DNA of 18,839 nucleotides from Pseudomonadota bacterium (GTDB lineage Bacteria; Pseudomonadota; Alphaproteobacteria; Rhizobiales; Devosiaceae): the NCBI GenBank assembly GCA_023415605.1, contig JAEZKB010000280.1, positions 1-18,839 on the forward strand. The letters are read 5' to 3'. Both the position numbers and the translations under genes were made by a program. Below, piece by piece: positions 7,801 through 15,241 of the stretch. Position 1 is the first letter of the stretch, and each line of letters starts with the position of its first letter. The notes below the pieces were generated by a model. The model was not told where the DNA came from. It saw only the letters and a program-made list of their open reading frames with translations, and did no database searches.

Positions 7801-10310
7801 GGCTTAATGCCGACGCGGTCGCCATCGGCAACCACCGGACGGACTGCACTGCGCTGGATGGTGCGGCCATTGGTGTCGACGAGCTTGAGATTGATGCGGG
7901 CTTCCAGCGGCTTGGTGGTCGATTCCGGTTCGGGCAGCACGATCTCGGCCACGGCATTGCCGTCGTCGTCGGTCGTGGCCACGACGCCGAGATCCTCATA
8001 CTGGCTCTCGGTCGTGTCATCGTGGCGCCCGAAACTGTAGCCCGGAAACGCCGCCATGGCGTTGATCGGACGGATCAGCGCTTCGGCCTCGATGGCGAGC
8101 CCCGGCGCGGTGGCGCCGTAAAGATACTTGGCCGCTACATCGATATTGGTCACCTCGCCGGGGGTGATCGGACCATCGGGCGCACTGATGTCGAAAGCCA
8201 GACGCTCGGGTTCGAAGTCTTCGACGAGGAAGCTGGTGCTCGAGAGCGCTTCGCCCTTGGGATCGGCAAAGAGCCGGATCTGCCAAGAACCGCGCATCGC
8301 GTCGGCCACGAGTGGAATCTCGGCGACATAGCCGCCCTCGCCGCCGTCGTTGATGACTTCGGTCTCGGCGACGACGCCGTCGGGACGCTCGACCGTAATG
8401 GTGAGCGGCAGGCCGGTGACGGACTGCGCCTTGAGGTCGCGGACGAGTGCCGTGAAGTAGACGAACTCGCCTGGGCGGTAGACGCCCCGCTCCGTCGTTG
8501 CGAACACATCCAGCGGGCCCGGCGTCGGACGCCCTTCGACGCCGCGGTCGGTGAGGTCGAAGGCCGGCTTGTTGACGTCGAGGAAAGCGTAGTCGCCCGC
8601 CGCCGTCTCCACCGTGATGAGCTGCGGCGCACGGCCACCTTCGCCACGGGCAAGGCCCGCCGGAAAGTCGGCGCGGCCGGTCTCGTCGGTCGTGCTTTCA
8701 CCGAGGATTTCGTTGTTGACGGCAACGAGCTTCACCTTTGCGTTCGCCACCGGCGACGCATCGCTCAGCGTGCGCACGAAGGCATGCACGCCGTCCTCAC
8801 CGCCGACCGTGGTGATGCCCAGGTCGGTGACGATGAACCACTGCGTGGCCATGTCCCGCCAATATTCGTCCTTAGAGTTCTTGACCTTCGCGGTGATCAC
8901 GTAGGCGCCCGGCTGGGTGTCGGTCAGCACATCGCTCACCGGCACGGCCGTTGTAACCATCTGGTTGGGCTCGGCGAGGCCGAGCGCGAGCTCGCCCTCC
9001 CAGACCTTCTCCCCAGACGTGTTGGCGACGTCTTCGGCCGAATAGCCGTCGAGCGTGCGTTGGAAGAGGCCATTGCGAACGGCAGTGGCTATCGAACGAT
9101 CGCCAACTCGGTAGATCACCACATCGGCCACATCGGCATTTACCGAGGTGATCGGCAGGCCGCCGCCGAGGCCGGCGGGCATCACATAGGCATTGTTCGC
9201 GAAGCCAACGAAGGGCGATCGGTCGGGCACATAGACATTGAGCTCGACATCGGCGCGCAGCTCTTCGCCATTGGCAGAGGGCAGGCCGGCGCGCAGCTTG
9301 ATATTGTAGCGGCTACCGAAGTCGAGGCCGGTGAGGCAGATCTGGCTGGATTCGGTTTCAACGGCCACCTGCGGGTTGTCCGCCACCACGACATACTGGC
9401 TGAGGTCCTGCGCCGGCAGCGGATCGGAGAACACCGCGCAGATGCGCGGGCTGGCCGATTCGCTGTCGACCTGGTTGTCAGTGACGCGGAAGCCGTGCTC
9501 GGCTACCGCCTTGTCGAGGCGGGCGACGAGATCGGCATTGTCGACCAGCGCAACGGAGGCGCGATAGGTCGCGATCGACTCGCGCCACATCTCGCGGCGT
9601 TCGAGCGCTCGGGCAAGGAGGCCAAGCGCTTCGGCGCGCTCGGCGAGCACCGTTGTCTGCAGCAGCGCATTGATAGCGGCATAGGTGCCGGTGACGGCGA
9701 AGTCATAGCCTTCTGAACTGTTGCTGGTCGTCTCGGCGCGCTCCATCACCGCATGCGCGAGTTTGAGCCAGAGTTCCGGATCATTGGCATTGACCGCCAG
9801 AGCCTGGCGGTAGGAGACGATGGCGGCGGCCGGATTCCCCTGCTCCGTGGCAGCATCACCCGAGCCGACGAGGTCGAGATAGGGCACGTCCTTGGGCGGT
9901 GCGTCGGTGGTCGGCAGGGTCGAAGCAAAATACTTGGCGCTGTCAACGAGGTCCTGCGCTGGGAACGGGATTTCCCCCTGACGCACGGCTGCGGTCACTT
10001 CCGCGGCCGGCACCAGCGTGATCTTGCCGGACGTCGCGCCCTTGAACGGCGCTTCATCCTTGGAGCCGCCCTTGAGGAAGCACCAGCCCGCCTTTTCATT
10101 GAAGGTGAAGGCACGGCAAATCCGGTCGTCGGTACAGGCCTGCTGGCATTGCTCTAGGTCGACACCCTTGACCACCGAATAATCGAAGCCCGGCAGGTCT
10201 ACTCCTTTGAGGAGCTCCACCTTCCTGTCCTGGGCGTAAGCCGCCGACATGCCGAACACGAGAAAAAGGGCGCTCACGAGCACCCAGACGGACTGAACCA
10301 GCCTCTGCAT
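4827..10310 (-). CDS. Bacterial alpha-2-macroglobulin with N-terminal PAN/apple domain
   Basis: A 1827-residue periplasmic protein predicted to trap attacking proteases: cleavage of a bait region exposes a reactive thioester that links to the protease. Residues 1-26 are a signal peptide (cleavage AYA before QDRK). No lipobox cysteine follows, unlike the lipoprotein YfhM of E. coli. A PAN/apple-like domain (about 38-97) has Cys55, 59, 65 and 77. A TPR-like helical stretch lies near 140-175. Macroglobulin (MG) beta domains follow, including RGVYRPGEFVYF near 610 and PDWNGTVRLMAMAW near 1180. The thioester motif YPYGCAEQ is intact (Cys1377, Gln1380), followed by the helical thioester domain and a C-terminal MG domain with DPLPAGFEIENP. 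Start at ATG 10310: GAGGG lies eight bases upstream and the signal peptide begins there; a longer frame to 10466 has no such support. It is the first gene of a unit with pbpC. Confidence 0.95.
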   Translation of the reverse strand: MQRLVQSVWVLVSALFLVFGMSAAYAQDRKVELLKGVDLPGFDYSVVKGVDLEQCQQACTDDRICRAFTFNEKAGWCFLKGGSKDEAPFKGATSGKITLVPAAEVTAAVRQGEIPFPAQDLVDSAKYFASTLPTTDAPPKDVPYLDLVGSGDAATEQGNPAAAIVSYRQALAVNANDPELWLKLAHAVMERAETTSNSSEGYDFAVTGTYAAINALLQTTVLAERAEALGLLARALERREMWRESIATYRASVALVDNADLVARLDKAVAEHGFRVTDNQVDSESASPRICAVFSDPLPAQDLSQYVVVADNPQVAVETESSQICLTGLDFGSRYNIKLRAGLPSANGEELRADVELNVYVPDRSPFVGFANNAYVMPAGLGGGLPITSVNADVADVVIYRVGDRSIATAVRNGLFQRTLDGYSAEDVANTSGEKVWEGELALGLAEPNQMVTTAVPVSDVLTDTQPGAYVITAKVKNSKDEYWRDMATQWFIVTDLGITTVGGEDGVHAFVRTLSDASPVANAKVKLVAVNNEILGESTTDETGRADFPAGLARGEGGRAPQLITVETAAGDYAFLDVNKPAFDLTDRGVEGRPTPGPLDVFATTERGVYRPGEFVYFTALVRDLKAQSVTGLPLTITVERPDGVVAETEVINDGGEGGYVAEIPLVADAMRGSWQIRLFADPKGEALSSTSFLVEDFEPERLAFDISAPDGPITPGEVTNIDVAAKYLYGATAPGLAIEAEALIRPINAMAAFPGYSFGRHDDTTESQYEDLGVVATTDDDGNAVAEIVLPEPESTTKPLEARINLKLVDTNGRTIQRSAVRPVVADGDRVGIKPRFDDGASLGEGREAAFDVITVSPAGETVATAGLTWRLSRVETNYQWYRDSGTWKWEAITTTRQVADGTVDTTASGPVSVSAPVDWGRYLFEIESSGEDATSTSYDFYAGYYYPEAGSDTPDTLQVALDKEAYRAGETAVLKLDPQFAGTALVMVVDDRIIDIKSVEVPAEGASVDLPVTEAWGPGAYVTAILYRPSDATEKRMPARALGLSYADVDPGDMKLDVSLDVAKEQKPRQEFTATVKLGNVAAGETAYVVVAAVDFGILNLTNFQTPDPDGWYFGQRQLGMEFRDLYGQLIDPTQGLAGALRVGGDGDGGRFGTPPPTTVLVAQHSGIVEVAADGTATVTFDMPDWNGTVRLMAMAWSKSAVGHAEADVIVRDPVVVNISPPRFLRVGDESRMLVEINNISGTAGDYKVELVTGEGFSTTAAETTVNLPVGDRASLDLDIRAERLGDHTLKLLITGPGGYQLIKEQMLGVRPTSGPQTTSSLVTIAPGETVSIDRSYVADLIPTSGALTAAIGPIARLDVPALLISLDRYPYGCAEQVSSRAFPLLYLNEVAQMIGLGDDAKLDQTIKDAVANLLSKQASNGSFGLWGPFSYTDMWLDSYVTDFLLRAEAEGYDVPDVALSRALDNLGNQVSYASDFSNGGQDIAYALYDLARAGRAAIGDLRYYLEARLDAFATPLAKAQLGAALALYGDRTRAAEAFQAAVESLKVPEDRYAYRGDYGSRLRDTAAVLALAAEFEPSGVDLAGLTADLARLRDGARWTSTQEDAWTLVAAAALGRQSADGSVTIDGEALTGAVYRRYDDTHFTDVGAVEIVNNGNKPTEAKITVTGIPMTPPAASNEGFAIQRDYYTPTGEPITLEDVKQNDRFVVKITVTPTQLGSGQYVVADPLPAGFEIENPNLLAGSGVADLSWLTVDEPAHFEARTDQYVAAFRFTSSTASVTTAYLARAVTPGTFVLPGATVEDMYRPELRGNTDAGQIEVSAVGP

Positions 10311-10535
10311 AATCCCTACCCTCAATGCCCCTAGCACCCTATCGCCACACGCCTTTGTGGCTTTTCTTCGCTGGGAGACCTGATGGAGGCAACATTTCGA
10401 CTGAACCGATGATGAACACGGGGTCAGCCCCCTTTCCCGCCGGTCGCGCGCAGCCGCGAACTTCATTGCAGCGCACCTTTGCCAATACAGCGACTACCTC
10501 TTGCATCACTCCCCGGCGGCCACATCCTTGAGAAA

Positions 10536-10549
10536 TGTAACCGGTTACT
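10536..10549. promoter_or_regulatory. Upstream LacI-family operator
   Basis: TGTAACCGGTTACT is a near-perfect 14-bp palindrome around a central CpG, the form typical of LacI-family operators. The inner 12 bases (10537-10548) are a perfect inverted repeat, identical to those of the second site. It abuts and overlaps by one base the predicted -35 box at 10549. The likely ligand is the LacI-type regulator encoded at 15242. Confidence 0.85.
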
Positions 10550-10576
10550 TGACTCGACGATGTAACCGGTTACAAA
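10549..10576 (+). promoter_or_regulatory. Predicted sigma-70 promoter of the sugar operon
   Basis: TTGACT (10549-10554, five of six consensus bases) and TACAAA (10571-10576, four of six) are separated by 16 bases. This is the only good -35 match I see upstream of the binding-protein gene. The first operator ends at the -35 and the second covers the spacer and the start of the -10. A bound repressor would therefore block RNA polymerase. The transcription start would be near 10583, giving a leader of about 65 bases. The box assignment is by eye. Confidence 0.6.
10561..10574. promoter_or_regulatory. Downstream LacI-family operator overlapping the -10 box
   Basis: TGTAACCGGTTACA is a perfect 14-bp palindrome, 25 bases centre-to-centre from the first site. 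It overlaps the promoter spacer and most of the predicted -10 box. A perfect palindrome with central CpG at this position is strong evidence for repression by a LacI-family dimer. Confidence 0.87.
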
Positions 10577-10648
10577 TTCGTGCCACGTCCGCCCCCTCGG
10601 GGAGACGGAAGAAGCTCGGGTCAATGCCCGGGCATTCGGGAGGTATCC

Positions 10649-11671
10649 ATGAAGAAAGTTCTCGCGCTCGCGACGGTCGCCGTCGCGTTCATGTCCGGCA
10701 CCGCGTTCGCGCAGGAAAGCTACAAGATCGGTCTCTCCAACGGCTGGGTCGGCTCCGAGTGGCGCACTCAGATGATCGAGGAAGCTCAGGCCGCCGCTGC
10801 CGCCTGGAAGGACAAGGGCGTCGATATCGAGCTCGTGATCCAGAGCTCGGACGTGGACGTGCAGGGCCAGATCGGCGCCGTCCGCAACATGATCAATGAA
10901 GGCGTCAACGCCATCATCATCAACCCCAACAGCCCGACCGCCTTCGACCCGGTCTTCGCTCAGGCCAAGGAAGCCGGCATCCTGGTGATCGCCACCGACG
11001 CCGAGGTGTCCTCGCCCGACGCCATCTATGTCGGCATCGACCAGACCGACTACGGTCGCAAGGGCTGCGCCTGGCTCGCCGAAACCCTCGGCGGCAAGGG
11101 CAATGTCGTGACCATCAACGGCGTCGCCGGCCATCCGGCCAACGAAATGCGCGCTACAGGCTGCAACGAGGCCCTGGCCGCTCACCCGGACATCAAGATC
11201 GTCAACGCCGCCAACGCCAACTGGGACCAGGCCCAGGGTCAGCAGACCATGCAGAACCTGCTCGCCACCTATCCGGACCTGAACGGCGTCTACGTGCAGG
11301 ACGGCATGGCCGCCGGCGCCTGGCGTGCTATTGAAGCGGCCGGCAAGACCGGTTCGATCGCCGCCACCGGCGAAGTCCGCAAGGACTTCCTCGATCTCTG
11401 GAGCGCTGGCAAGTACAACTCGGCCGCCTCGGTGAACCCGCCCGGCGTGATGGCTTCGGCCCTCAACGTCGCCGTGCTCCGCCTGCAGGGCAACGAGTTC
11501 AAGGACGGCATTTTCGGCGGTGTCTATGGCAACGCCCTGTTCCTCGACATCCCGTTCATCAGCAACGACAACCTGGCCGATGCCGTGGCCGCTGCCGATG
11601 GCAAGCCGGGCCACTGGTCGGTGACCCAGGAACTCTCGGCCGACGACGCCAAGGCTCGCTTCTTCAAGTAA
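10649..11671 (+). CDS. Sugar ABC transporter, periplasmic substrate-binding protein
   Basis: A 340-residue class B periplasmic binding protein of the ribose/galactose-binding type (Peripla_BP_4-like), which captures a sugar or polyol and delivers it to the membrane complex. Residues 1-21 are a signal peptide ending in AFA before QES. The family's landmarks are visible: an N-terminal IGLSNGWVGSEWR strand-helix, NMINEGVNAIIINPNSPTAF in the first lobe, GILVIATDAEV, and a second-lobe ADYG-like segment (GIDQTDYGRKGCAWLAE). The ATG at 10649 follows GGGAGG by six bases; the frame is open to 10580 but the signal peptide fixes the start. It is first in the operon, directly behind the operator-controlled promoter, and a hairpin terminator follows it. 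The ligand is not identifiable by eye; ribose, xylose, galactose-like sugars or polyols are all possible. Confidence 0.92.
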   Translation: MKKVLALATVAVAFMSGTAFAQESYKIGLSNGWVGSEWRTQMIEEAQAAAAAWKDKGVDIELVIQSSDVDVQGQIGAVRNMINEGVNAIIINPNSPTAFDPVFAQAKEAGILVIATDAEVSSPDAIYVGIDQTDYGRKGCAWLAETLGGKGNVVTINGVAGHPANEMRATGCNEALAAHPDIKIVNAANANWDQAQGQQTMQNLLATYPDLNGVYVQDGMAAGAWRAIEAAGKTGSIAATGEVRKDFLDLWSAGKYNSAASVNPPGVMASALNVAVLRLQGNEFKDGIFGGVYGNALFLDIPFISNDNLADAVAAADGKPGHWSVTQELSADDAKARFFK

Positions 11672-11681
11672 GCCGTTTCTC

Positions 11682-11712
11682 GGGATCGGATGCTACGCGT
11701 CCGATCCCTTTT
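11682..11712 (+). terminator. Intrinsic (probably partial) terminator after the binding-protein gene
   Basis: GGGATCGGA (11682-11690) pairs perfectly with TCCGATCCC (11700-11708) across a nine-base loop and is followed by TTTT. It starts eleven bases after the stop codon. The downstream transporter genes have no obvious promoter of their own, so it probably lets part of the transcription through. That would make binding protein more abundant than the ATPase and permeases, a common arrangement in ABC operons. Confidence 0.8.
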
Positions 11713-11742
11713 CCTCCGATTCTCGCTGCCTCTTCCCTCGCG

Positions 11743-11793
11743 GCCGGCTGTGTGCTGCCGGCGCCGACCGATTGCCTTATCCCGGCAGCCGGG
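11743..11793 (+). other. Overlapping inverted repeats ahead of the ATPase gene
   Basis: The gap before the ATPase gene holds three possible stems that cannot all form together. One is GCCGGC 11743-11748 with 11757-11762. Another is GCTGCCGG 11754-11761 with CCGGCAGC 11782-11789. The third is CCCGG 11781-11785 with CCGGG 11789-11793. They could be an RNA structure protecting or regulating the downstream message, or chance in GC-rich DNA. Confidence 0.4.
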
Positions 11794-11830
11794 CAAGATG
11801 CTGCGCCAGTAAAACCCCGAGCGGACACCC

Positions 11831-13333
11831 ATGACACCCGTGCTCGAAGCCATCGGCATCCAGAAGCGCTTCGGCGCCGTCGTGGCGCTTTCGGACGGCG
11901 CCCTGACGGTGATGCCGGGCGAAATTCACGCCTTGCTCGGAGCCAACGGCAGCGGCAAGTCCACCCTCTGCAAGATCGTCGCCGGCACCGTTTCGCGCGA
12001 CAGCGGCACACTCCGCTTGAACGGCGTCGAAGCCGTGCTGCGCTCGCCGCGTGAAGCCGAGGCTCTCGGCATCGCCCTCTTCTACCAGGAGCTGTCGCTG
12101 ATCCCGCAGCTCTCCATCGCCGACAACATCTTCCTCGGCCGCGAACGCACCGGCGGCGCAGGCTTCATCGACAGTAACCGGGCCCGCACCGACACCGAGG
12201 CGCTGATCGCCCGTTTCGCCACGGTCGCCGGGGCCGGGTTCACGCCCGACGCACTTGTGTCGCGCCTTTCGCCCGACCAGCGCCAGCTCGTCGAGATCCT
12301 CAAGGTGTTGGCCCGCAAGCCAAAGCTTATCATCTTCGATGAGGCGACTGCCGCGCTCGATCGCCGCCAGGTGGCTCTGTTCTTCGACATTCTGCGTGAG
12401 CTGCAGGCTGAGGGCGTTTCCACCATCTTCATCTCGCACCGCATGGACGAGATCTTCGAGATCGCCGACCGCATCACCGTGATGCGCAACGGAGCTTTCG
12501 TTTTGAGCTACGCCGCCAAAGAGACGGACCGCGATACCGTCGTCCACGCCATGGTGGGCGAAGTCACCATCCACGACCGCGTCGAGCGGCCCGCCCGCCC
12601 CGCGAGTTCGACACCACGCCTGATGGTGAAGAACGCCACCAGCCGCCGTCTCGCCAATGTCTCACTGACCCTGCAGCCGGGCGAAATCCTCGGCCTCGGT
12701 GGCCTACAGGGCCAGGGTCAGTCGGCGCTGCTGCAGGGTCTCTTCGGCGCCCTGCCCTTCTCAGCCGGCAGTGTGCAAATCGATGGCAAGCCGCTGACCA
12801 TCAAGTCGCCCGCCGAGGCCATTCGCTCTGGCCTCGCCTACGTCTCCGGCGACCGCGGCCGCGACGCGGCGCTACATGGCCGCTCCATCTTCGAGAACAT
12901 CGCCGCCGCGACTTTCGTGCGCGAGAAGATGGCGCTGATCTGGCCGCGCAACTTGAAGGCCCGCTTCGAGGAAGCCGCCGCCTCGCTCAACACCAAATAC
13001 TCCGGCATGGACGCCCCGATCGGCTCGCTCTCTGGCGGCAACCAGCAGAAGGTCTTCATCGCCCGCTGGCTCGCTACCAATGCACCGGTGTTGCTGCTCG
13101 ACGACCCCACCAAGGGCATCGACCTCGCCGCCAAGGCAGACTTCTTCGCCCTCGTGCGCGATCTCGCCGAAAAGGGCACCAGCATCATCTTCTACGCCTC
13201 CGAAGACGCAGAACTGCTCTCACTCTGCGACCGCATCCTCGTCTTCAACTCTGGCGCCATCTCCGGCGAACTCAGCGGTGACACCCTGACCAGCTTCCAC
13301 CTCACCAACGCGGCCTATGGAGAGGTTGCATGA
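11831..13333 (+). CDS. Sugar ABC transporter ATP-binding protein (two nucleotide-binding domains)
   Basis: A 500-residue cytoplasmic ATPase of the RbsA/MglA/XylG type that powers sugar import. The first domain has Walker A GANGSGKST (37-45), the family's altered signature LSPDQRQLVEILK (about 146-158), Walker B LIIFDEATAALD with Asp170/Glu171, and ISHRMDE with the switch histidine. The second domain has the degenerate P-loop GGLQGQGQSAL usual for this family, a standard LSGGNQQKVFIARWL signature from residue 399, and LLLDDPTKGID. There the usual catalytic Glu is Asp425. Length is normal. An in-frame TAA at 11810 leaves ATG 11831 as the start, but no strong Shine-Dalgarno precedes it. The stop overlaps the next start by ATGA. 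The second site is normally the weaker or inactive one in this family, so the Asp may be tolerated. Confidence 0.95.
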   Translation: MTPVLEAIGIQKRFGAVVALSDGALTVMPGEIHALLGANGSGKSTLCKIVAGTVSRDSGTLRLNGVEAVLRSPREAEALGIALFYQELSLIPQLSIADNIFLGRERTGGAGFIDSNRARTDTEALIARFATVAGAGFTPDALVSRLSPDQRQLVEILKVLARKPKLIIFDEATAALDRRQVALFFDILRELQAEGVSTIFISHRMDEIFEIADRITVMRNGAFVLSYAAKETDRDTVVHAMVGEVTIHDRVERPARPASSTPRLMVKNATSRRLANVSLTLQPGEILGLGGLQGQGQSALLQGLFGALPFSAGSVQIDGKPLTIKSPAEAIRSGLAYVSGDRGRDAALHGRSIFENIAAATFVREKMALIWPRNLKARFEEAAASLNTKYSGMDAPIGSLSGGNQQKVFIARWLATNAPVLLLDDPTKGIDLAAKADFFALVRDLAEKGTSIIFYASEDAELLSLCDRILVFNSGAISGELSGDTLTSFHLTNAAYGEVA

Positions 13334-14277
13334 CCGCCGTCCTCAATCTCTTCCGCGACCGCATCTGGCTGGTGACGCTCGGCGCCCTCATCGCGCTCTT
13401 TGTTGTTAACTGGATCCTGCAACCCAACCTCGTCAGCCCCGGTTCGCTGAAGTCCAACCTGACCCTGTTCCTGCCCGTCGTGCTGGTCGCCATCGGCCAG
13501 ACCTATGTCGTCCTCGGCGGCGACATCGACCTTTCGGTCGGCTCCATCGTGGCGCTGGTCAACGTCGTCACCGTCACCACCATCGCTGCACTCGGCGGCG
13601 GACCCGTCGGCGTAATCGGCGGACTCGCCGCAGGCATCCTGGTCGGCATTGCTTGCGGCCTCCTCAACGGCGTGCTCATCGCACTGCTCCGCTTTCAGGC
13701 CATCGTCACCACCTTCGCCACCGGCATCATCTTCGGCGGCCTCGCGCTCTTCGTGCTGCCCACCGCCGGCCTGCCCGTGCCATCCGAATACTGGCGCACC
13801 TATGGCGGCGGCCTGCTCGGCATACCCTTCGTCTATTGGGTCTTCGCGGCGGCGCTGCTCATTACCATCGTTATTGTCCGCCGACCCTTCTTCAAGCATC
13901 TCTCCGCCGTCGGCGGCCAGCGCGCGGCCGCCTTCCAGACCGGCCTCAAGGTCGGCCAGATCCGCATCCAGGCCTATGTGCTCTGCGGGCTGTTTGCCGC
14001 CTTCGCCAGCCTCTGCCTCACCGGCGAGACCGCCAGCGGGGATCCGCTGATGGGCCGGATGCTGGCACTTTCCTCTATTTCCGCCGTAGTGCTTGGCGGT
14101 ACGGCACTGGCCGGTGGCTCCGGCAGCGCCTTCGGCTCCATTCTCGGGGCTCTGGTGCTGGGCATGATCGGCCAGGTGATCTTCTTTGCCGGCCTGCCTT
14201 TCGATTACCAGACCCTGATCCAGGGCCTCATTACCCTGCTCGCCCTCGCCGGCGGCATACTCGTGGCCCGAAGGTGA
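13330..14277 (+). CDS. Sugar ABC transporter permease 1 (RbsC-like)
   Basis: A 315-residue inner-membrane permease of the BPD_transp_2 family that forms part of the sugar channel. It is hydrophobic throughout, with probably eight to ten helices. It shows the family landmarks GGDIDLSVGSIVAL (about residues 63-76) and GGTALAGGSGSAFGSILGAL near residue 260, the cytoplasmic-loop region that contacts the ATPase. The ATG at 13330 overlaps the ATPase stop (ATGA) and is preceded by GGAGAGG. The next permease starts five bases after its stop. Two different permease genes in tandem suggest a heterodimeric channel. Confidence 0.93.
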   Translation: MTAVLNLFRDRIWLVTLGALIALFVVNWILQPNLVSPGSLKSNLTLFLPVVLVAIGQTYVVLGGDIDLSVGSIVALVNVVTVTTIAALGGGPVGVIGGLAAGILVGIACGLLNGVLIALLRFQAIVTTFATGIIFGGLALFVLPTAGLPVPSEYWRTYGGGLLGIPFVYWVFAAALLITIVIVRRPFFKHLSAVGGQRAAAFQTGLKVGQIRIQAYVLCGLFAAFASLCLTGETASGDPLMGRMLALSSISAVVLGGTALAGGSGSAFGSILGALVLGMIGQVIFFAGLPFDYQTLIQGLITLLALAGGILVARR

Positions 14278-14282
14278 GCGTC

Positions 14283-15239
14283 ATGACCCGCATCAAGACC
14301 ATCCTCACCGACCCCATGGTCCTCGCGACCCTTTCGATCTTCGTGCTGCTCTTTGCCGGCGAAGCGATCTCGCCCGGCTTCGCCCGCGGCGACCAGATTG
14401 TTCGCCTGCTCGTTGTCTCGGGTATCCTGGGCATCGTCGCCGCCGGGCAGGCTTTGGTGGTGATCGGCGGCCGCGAAGGCATCGACCTCTCGGTCGGCGC
14501 GCTCATCTCGCTGGGCGCCGTCCTCGCCGGCAATGCCATGTCCGGGCAGGACGGCAACATCCTGCAAGCGCTCGTCGTTGCCGGCGGCGTCACCTTTATC
14601 ATCGGCATCGTCAACGGCCTCGGCGTCACCCTATTGCGCATCCCGCCGCTGGTAATGACCCTGGGCATGACCGGTGTGGTTCAGGGCGGGCTCATCGTTC
14701 TCTCACGCGGCATTCCCTCGGGTAATGCGGCGCCCGCCCTGATGGGCTTTGTCAATCGCCCGCTGATCCTCGGCCTCCCCGGCATCCTCTGGGTCTGGGC
14801 CCTGCTCGGCGTCGCCATGTGGTTCCTGCTGCGCCGCACACAGTTGGGCTACGCCATCTACGCTATGGGCTCGAACGAGCGCGCCGCGATCCTCACCGGC
14901 CTTCCGACACGCTTCATCCGCACTCTGCTCTATGGACTTTCCGGCCTCATCGCCGGCCTCACCGGCGTGGTAGTCATTGGCTATACCGGCAACAGCTTCG
15001 TCTCGGTCGGCGACCAATACGTGTTGCCCTCGGTCATCGCCGTGGTGATCGGCGGTATCTCGCTGGCCGGGGGCTCGGGCAACTACTTCGGCGCCATGCT
15101 CGGCGCCATCGCCCTCACTTTGCTGCAGAGTGTGCTCACCACGTTGCAGCTCGAGTTCTGGGGCCGGCAGCTCATCTTCGGCGGCGTCTTGCTGCTCCTG
15201 ATGTTGCTTTACGGCCGGACCAAGCAGCTCAGGGTCTAG
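14283..15239 (+). CDS. Sugar ABC transporter permease 2 (RbsC-like)
   Basis: A 318-residue inner-membrane permease, paralogous to the preceding gene and presumably its partner. It shows VIGGREGIDLSVGALISLGAV near residue 60 and the conserved GGISLAGGSGNYFGAMLGAIAL near residue 260. The ATG at 14283 has AAGG eight bases upstream. A GTG at 14274 that overlaps the previous stop (GTGA) is an alternative giving three more residues. The frame is open far upstream to 13653, but that part is a shadow of permease 1. The regulator gene starts two bases after the stop. Confidence 0.93.
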   Translation: MTRIKTILTDPMVLATLSIFVLLFAGEAISPGFARGDQIVRLLVVSGILGIVAAGQALVVIGGREGIDLSVGALISLGAVLAGNAMSGQDGNILQALVVAGGVTFIIGIVNGLGVTLLRIPPLVMTLGMTGVVQGGLIVLSRGIPSGNAAPALMGFVNRPLILGLPGILWVWALLGVAMWFLLRRTQLGYAIYAMGSNERAAILTGLPTRFIRTLLYGLSGLIAGLTGVVVIGYTGNSFVSVGDQYVLPSVIAVVIGGISLAGGSGNYFGAMLGAIALTLLQSVLTTLQLEFWGRQLIFGGVLLLLMLLYGRTKQLRV

Positions 15240-15241
15240 CC

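Larger units (their letters stand above)
10311..10648. promoter_or_regulatory. Divergent intergenic region controlling the macroglobulin gene and the sugar operon
   Basis: These 338 bases hold no convincing gene. The right part carries the two LacI-type operators and the promoter of the sugar operon, then a leader of about 65 bases and GGGAGG six bases before the ATG at 10649. The left part should contain the promoter for the macroglobulin-pbpC unit, but I found no clear -35/-10 pair there. A six-base inverted repeat with a six-base loop (GCCACA/TGTGGC, 10344-10361) lies in the macroglobulin leader. The short open frames here lack ribosome sites and family likeness. Confidence 0.7.

Noticed and set aside
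6438..9716. A 1092-codon open frame on the plus strand, antisense to the macroglobulin gene
   Set aside because: Its translation is rich in Arg, His, Gly and Asp with no domain or membrane pattern. It is the expected stop-poor shadow of a long GC-rich gene whose minus-strand reading has clear family motifs.
10344..10367. A hairpin GCCACA-CGCCTT-TGTGGC followed by TTTTCTT that resembles a plus-strand terminator
   Set aside because: No plus-strand gene lies upstream to be terminated, and the stem is only six bases. In the minus direction it has no T-run.
10311..10466. A 52-residue N-terminal extension of the macroglobulin
   Set aside because: It would bury the signal peptide, while the ATG at 10310 has GAGGG eight bases upstream.
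10463..11614. A 383-codon minus-strand frame opposite the binding-protein gene
   Set aside because: It is an antisense shadow rich in Gly, Asp, Val and His without family likeness. It would also run across the operator and promoter.
14819..15241. A long N-terminal extension of the LacI regulator
   Set aside because: The upstream part lies in another frame of permease 2 and is Arg/His-rich. The ATG at 15242 has a ribosome site and starts just before the helix-turn-helix.
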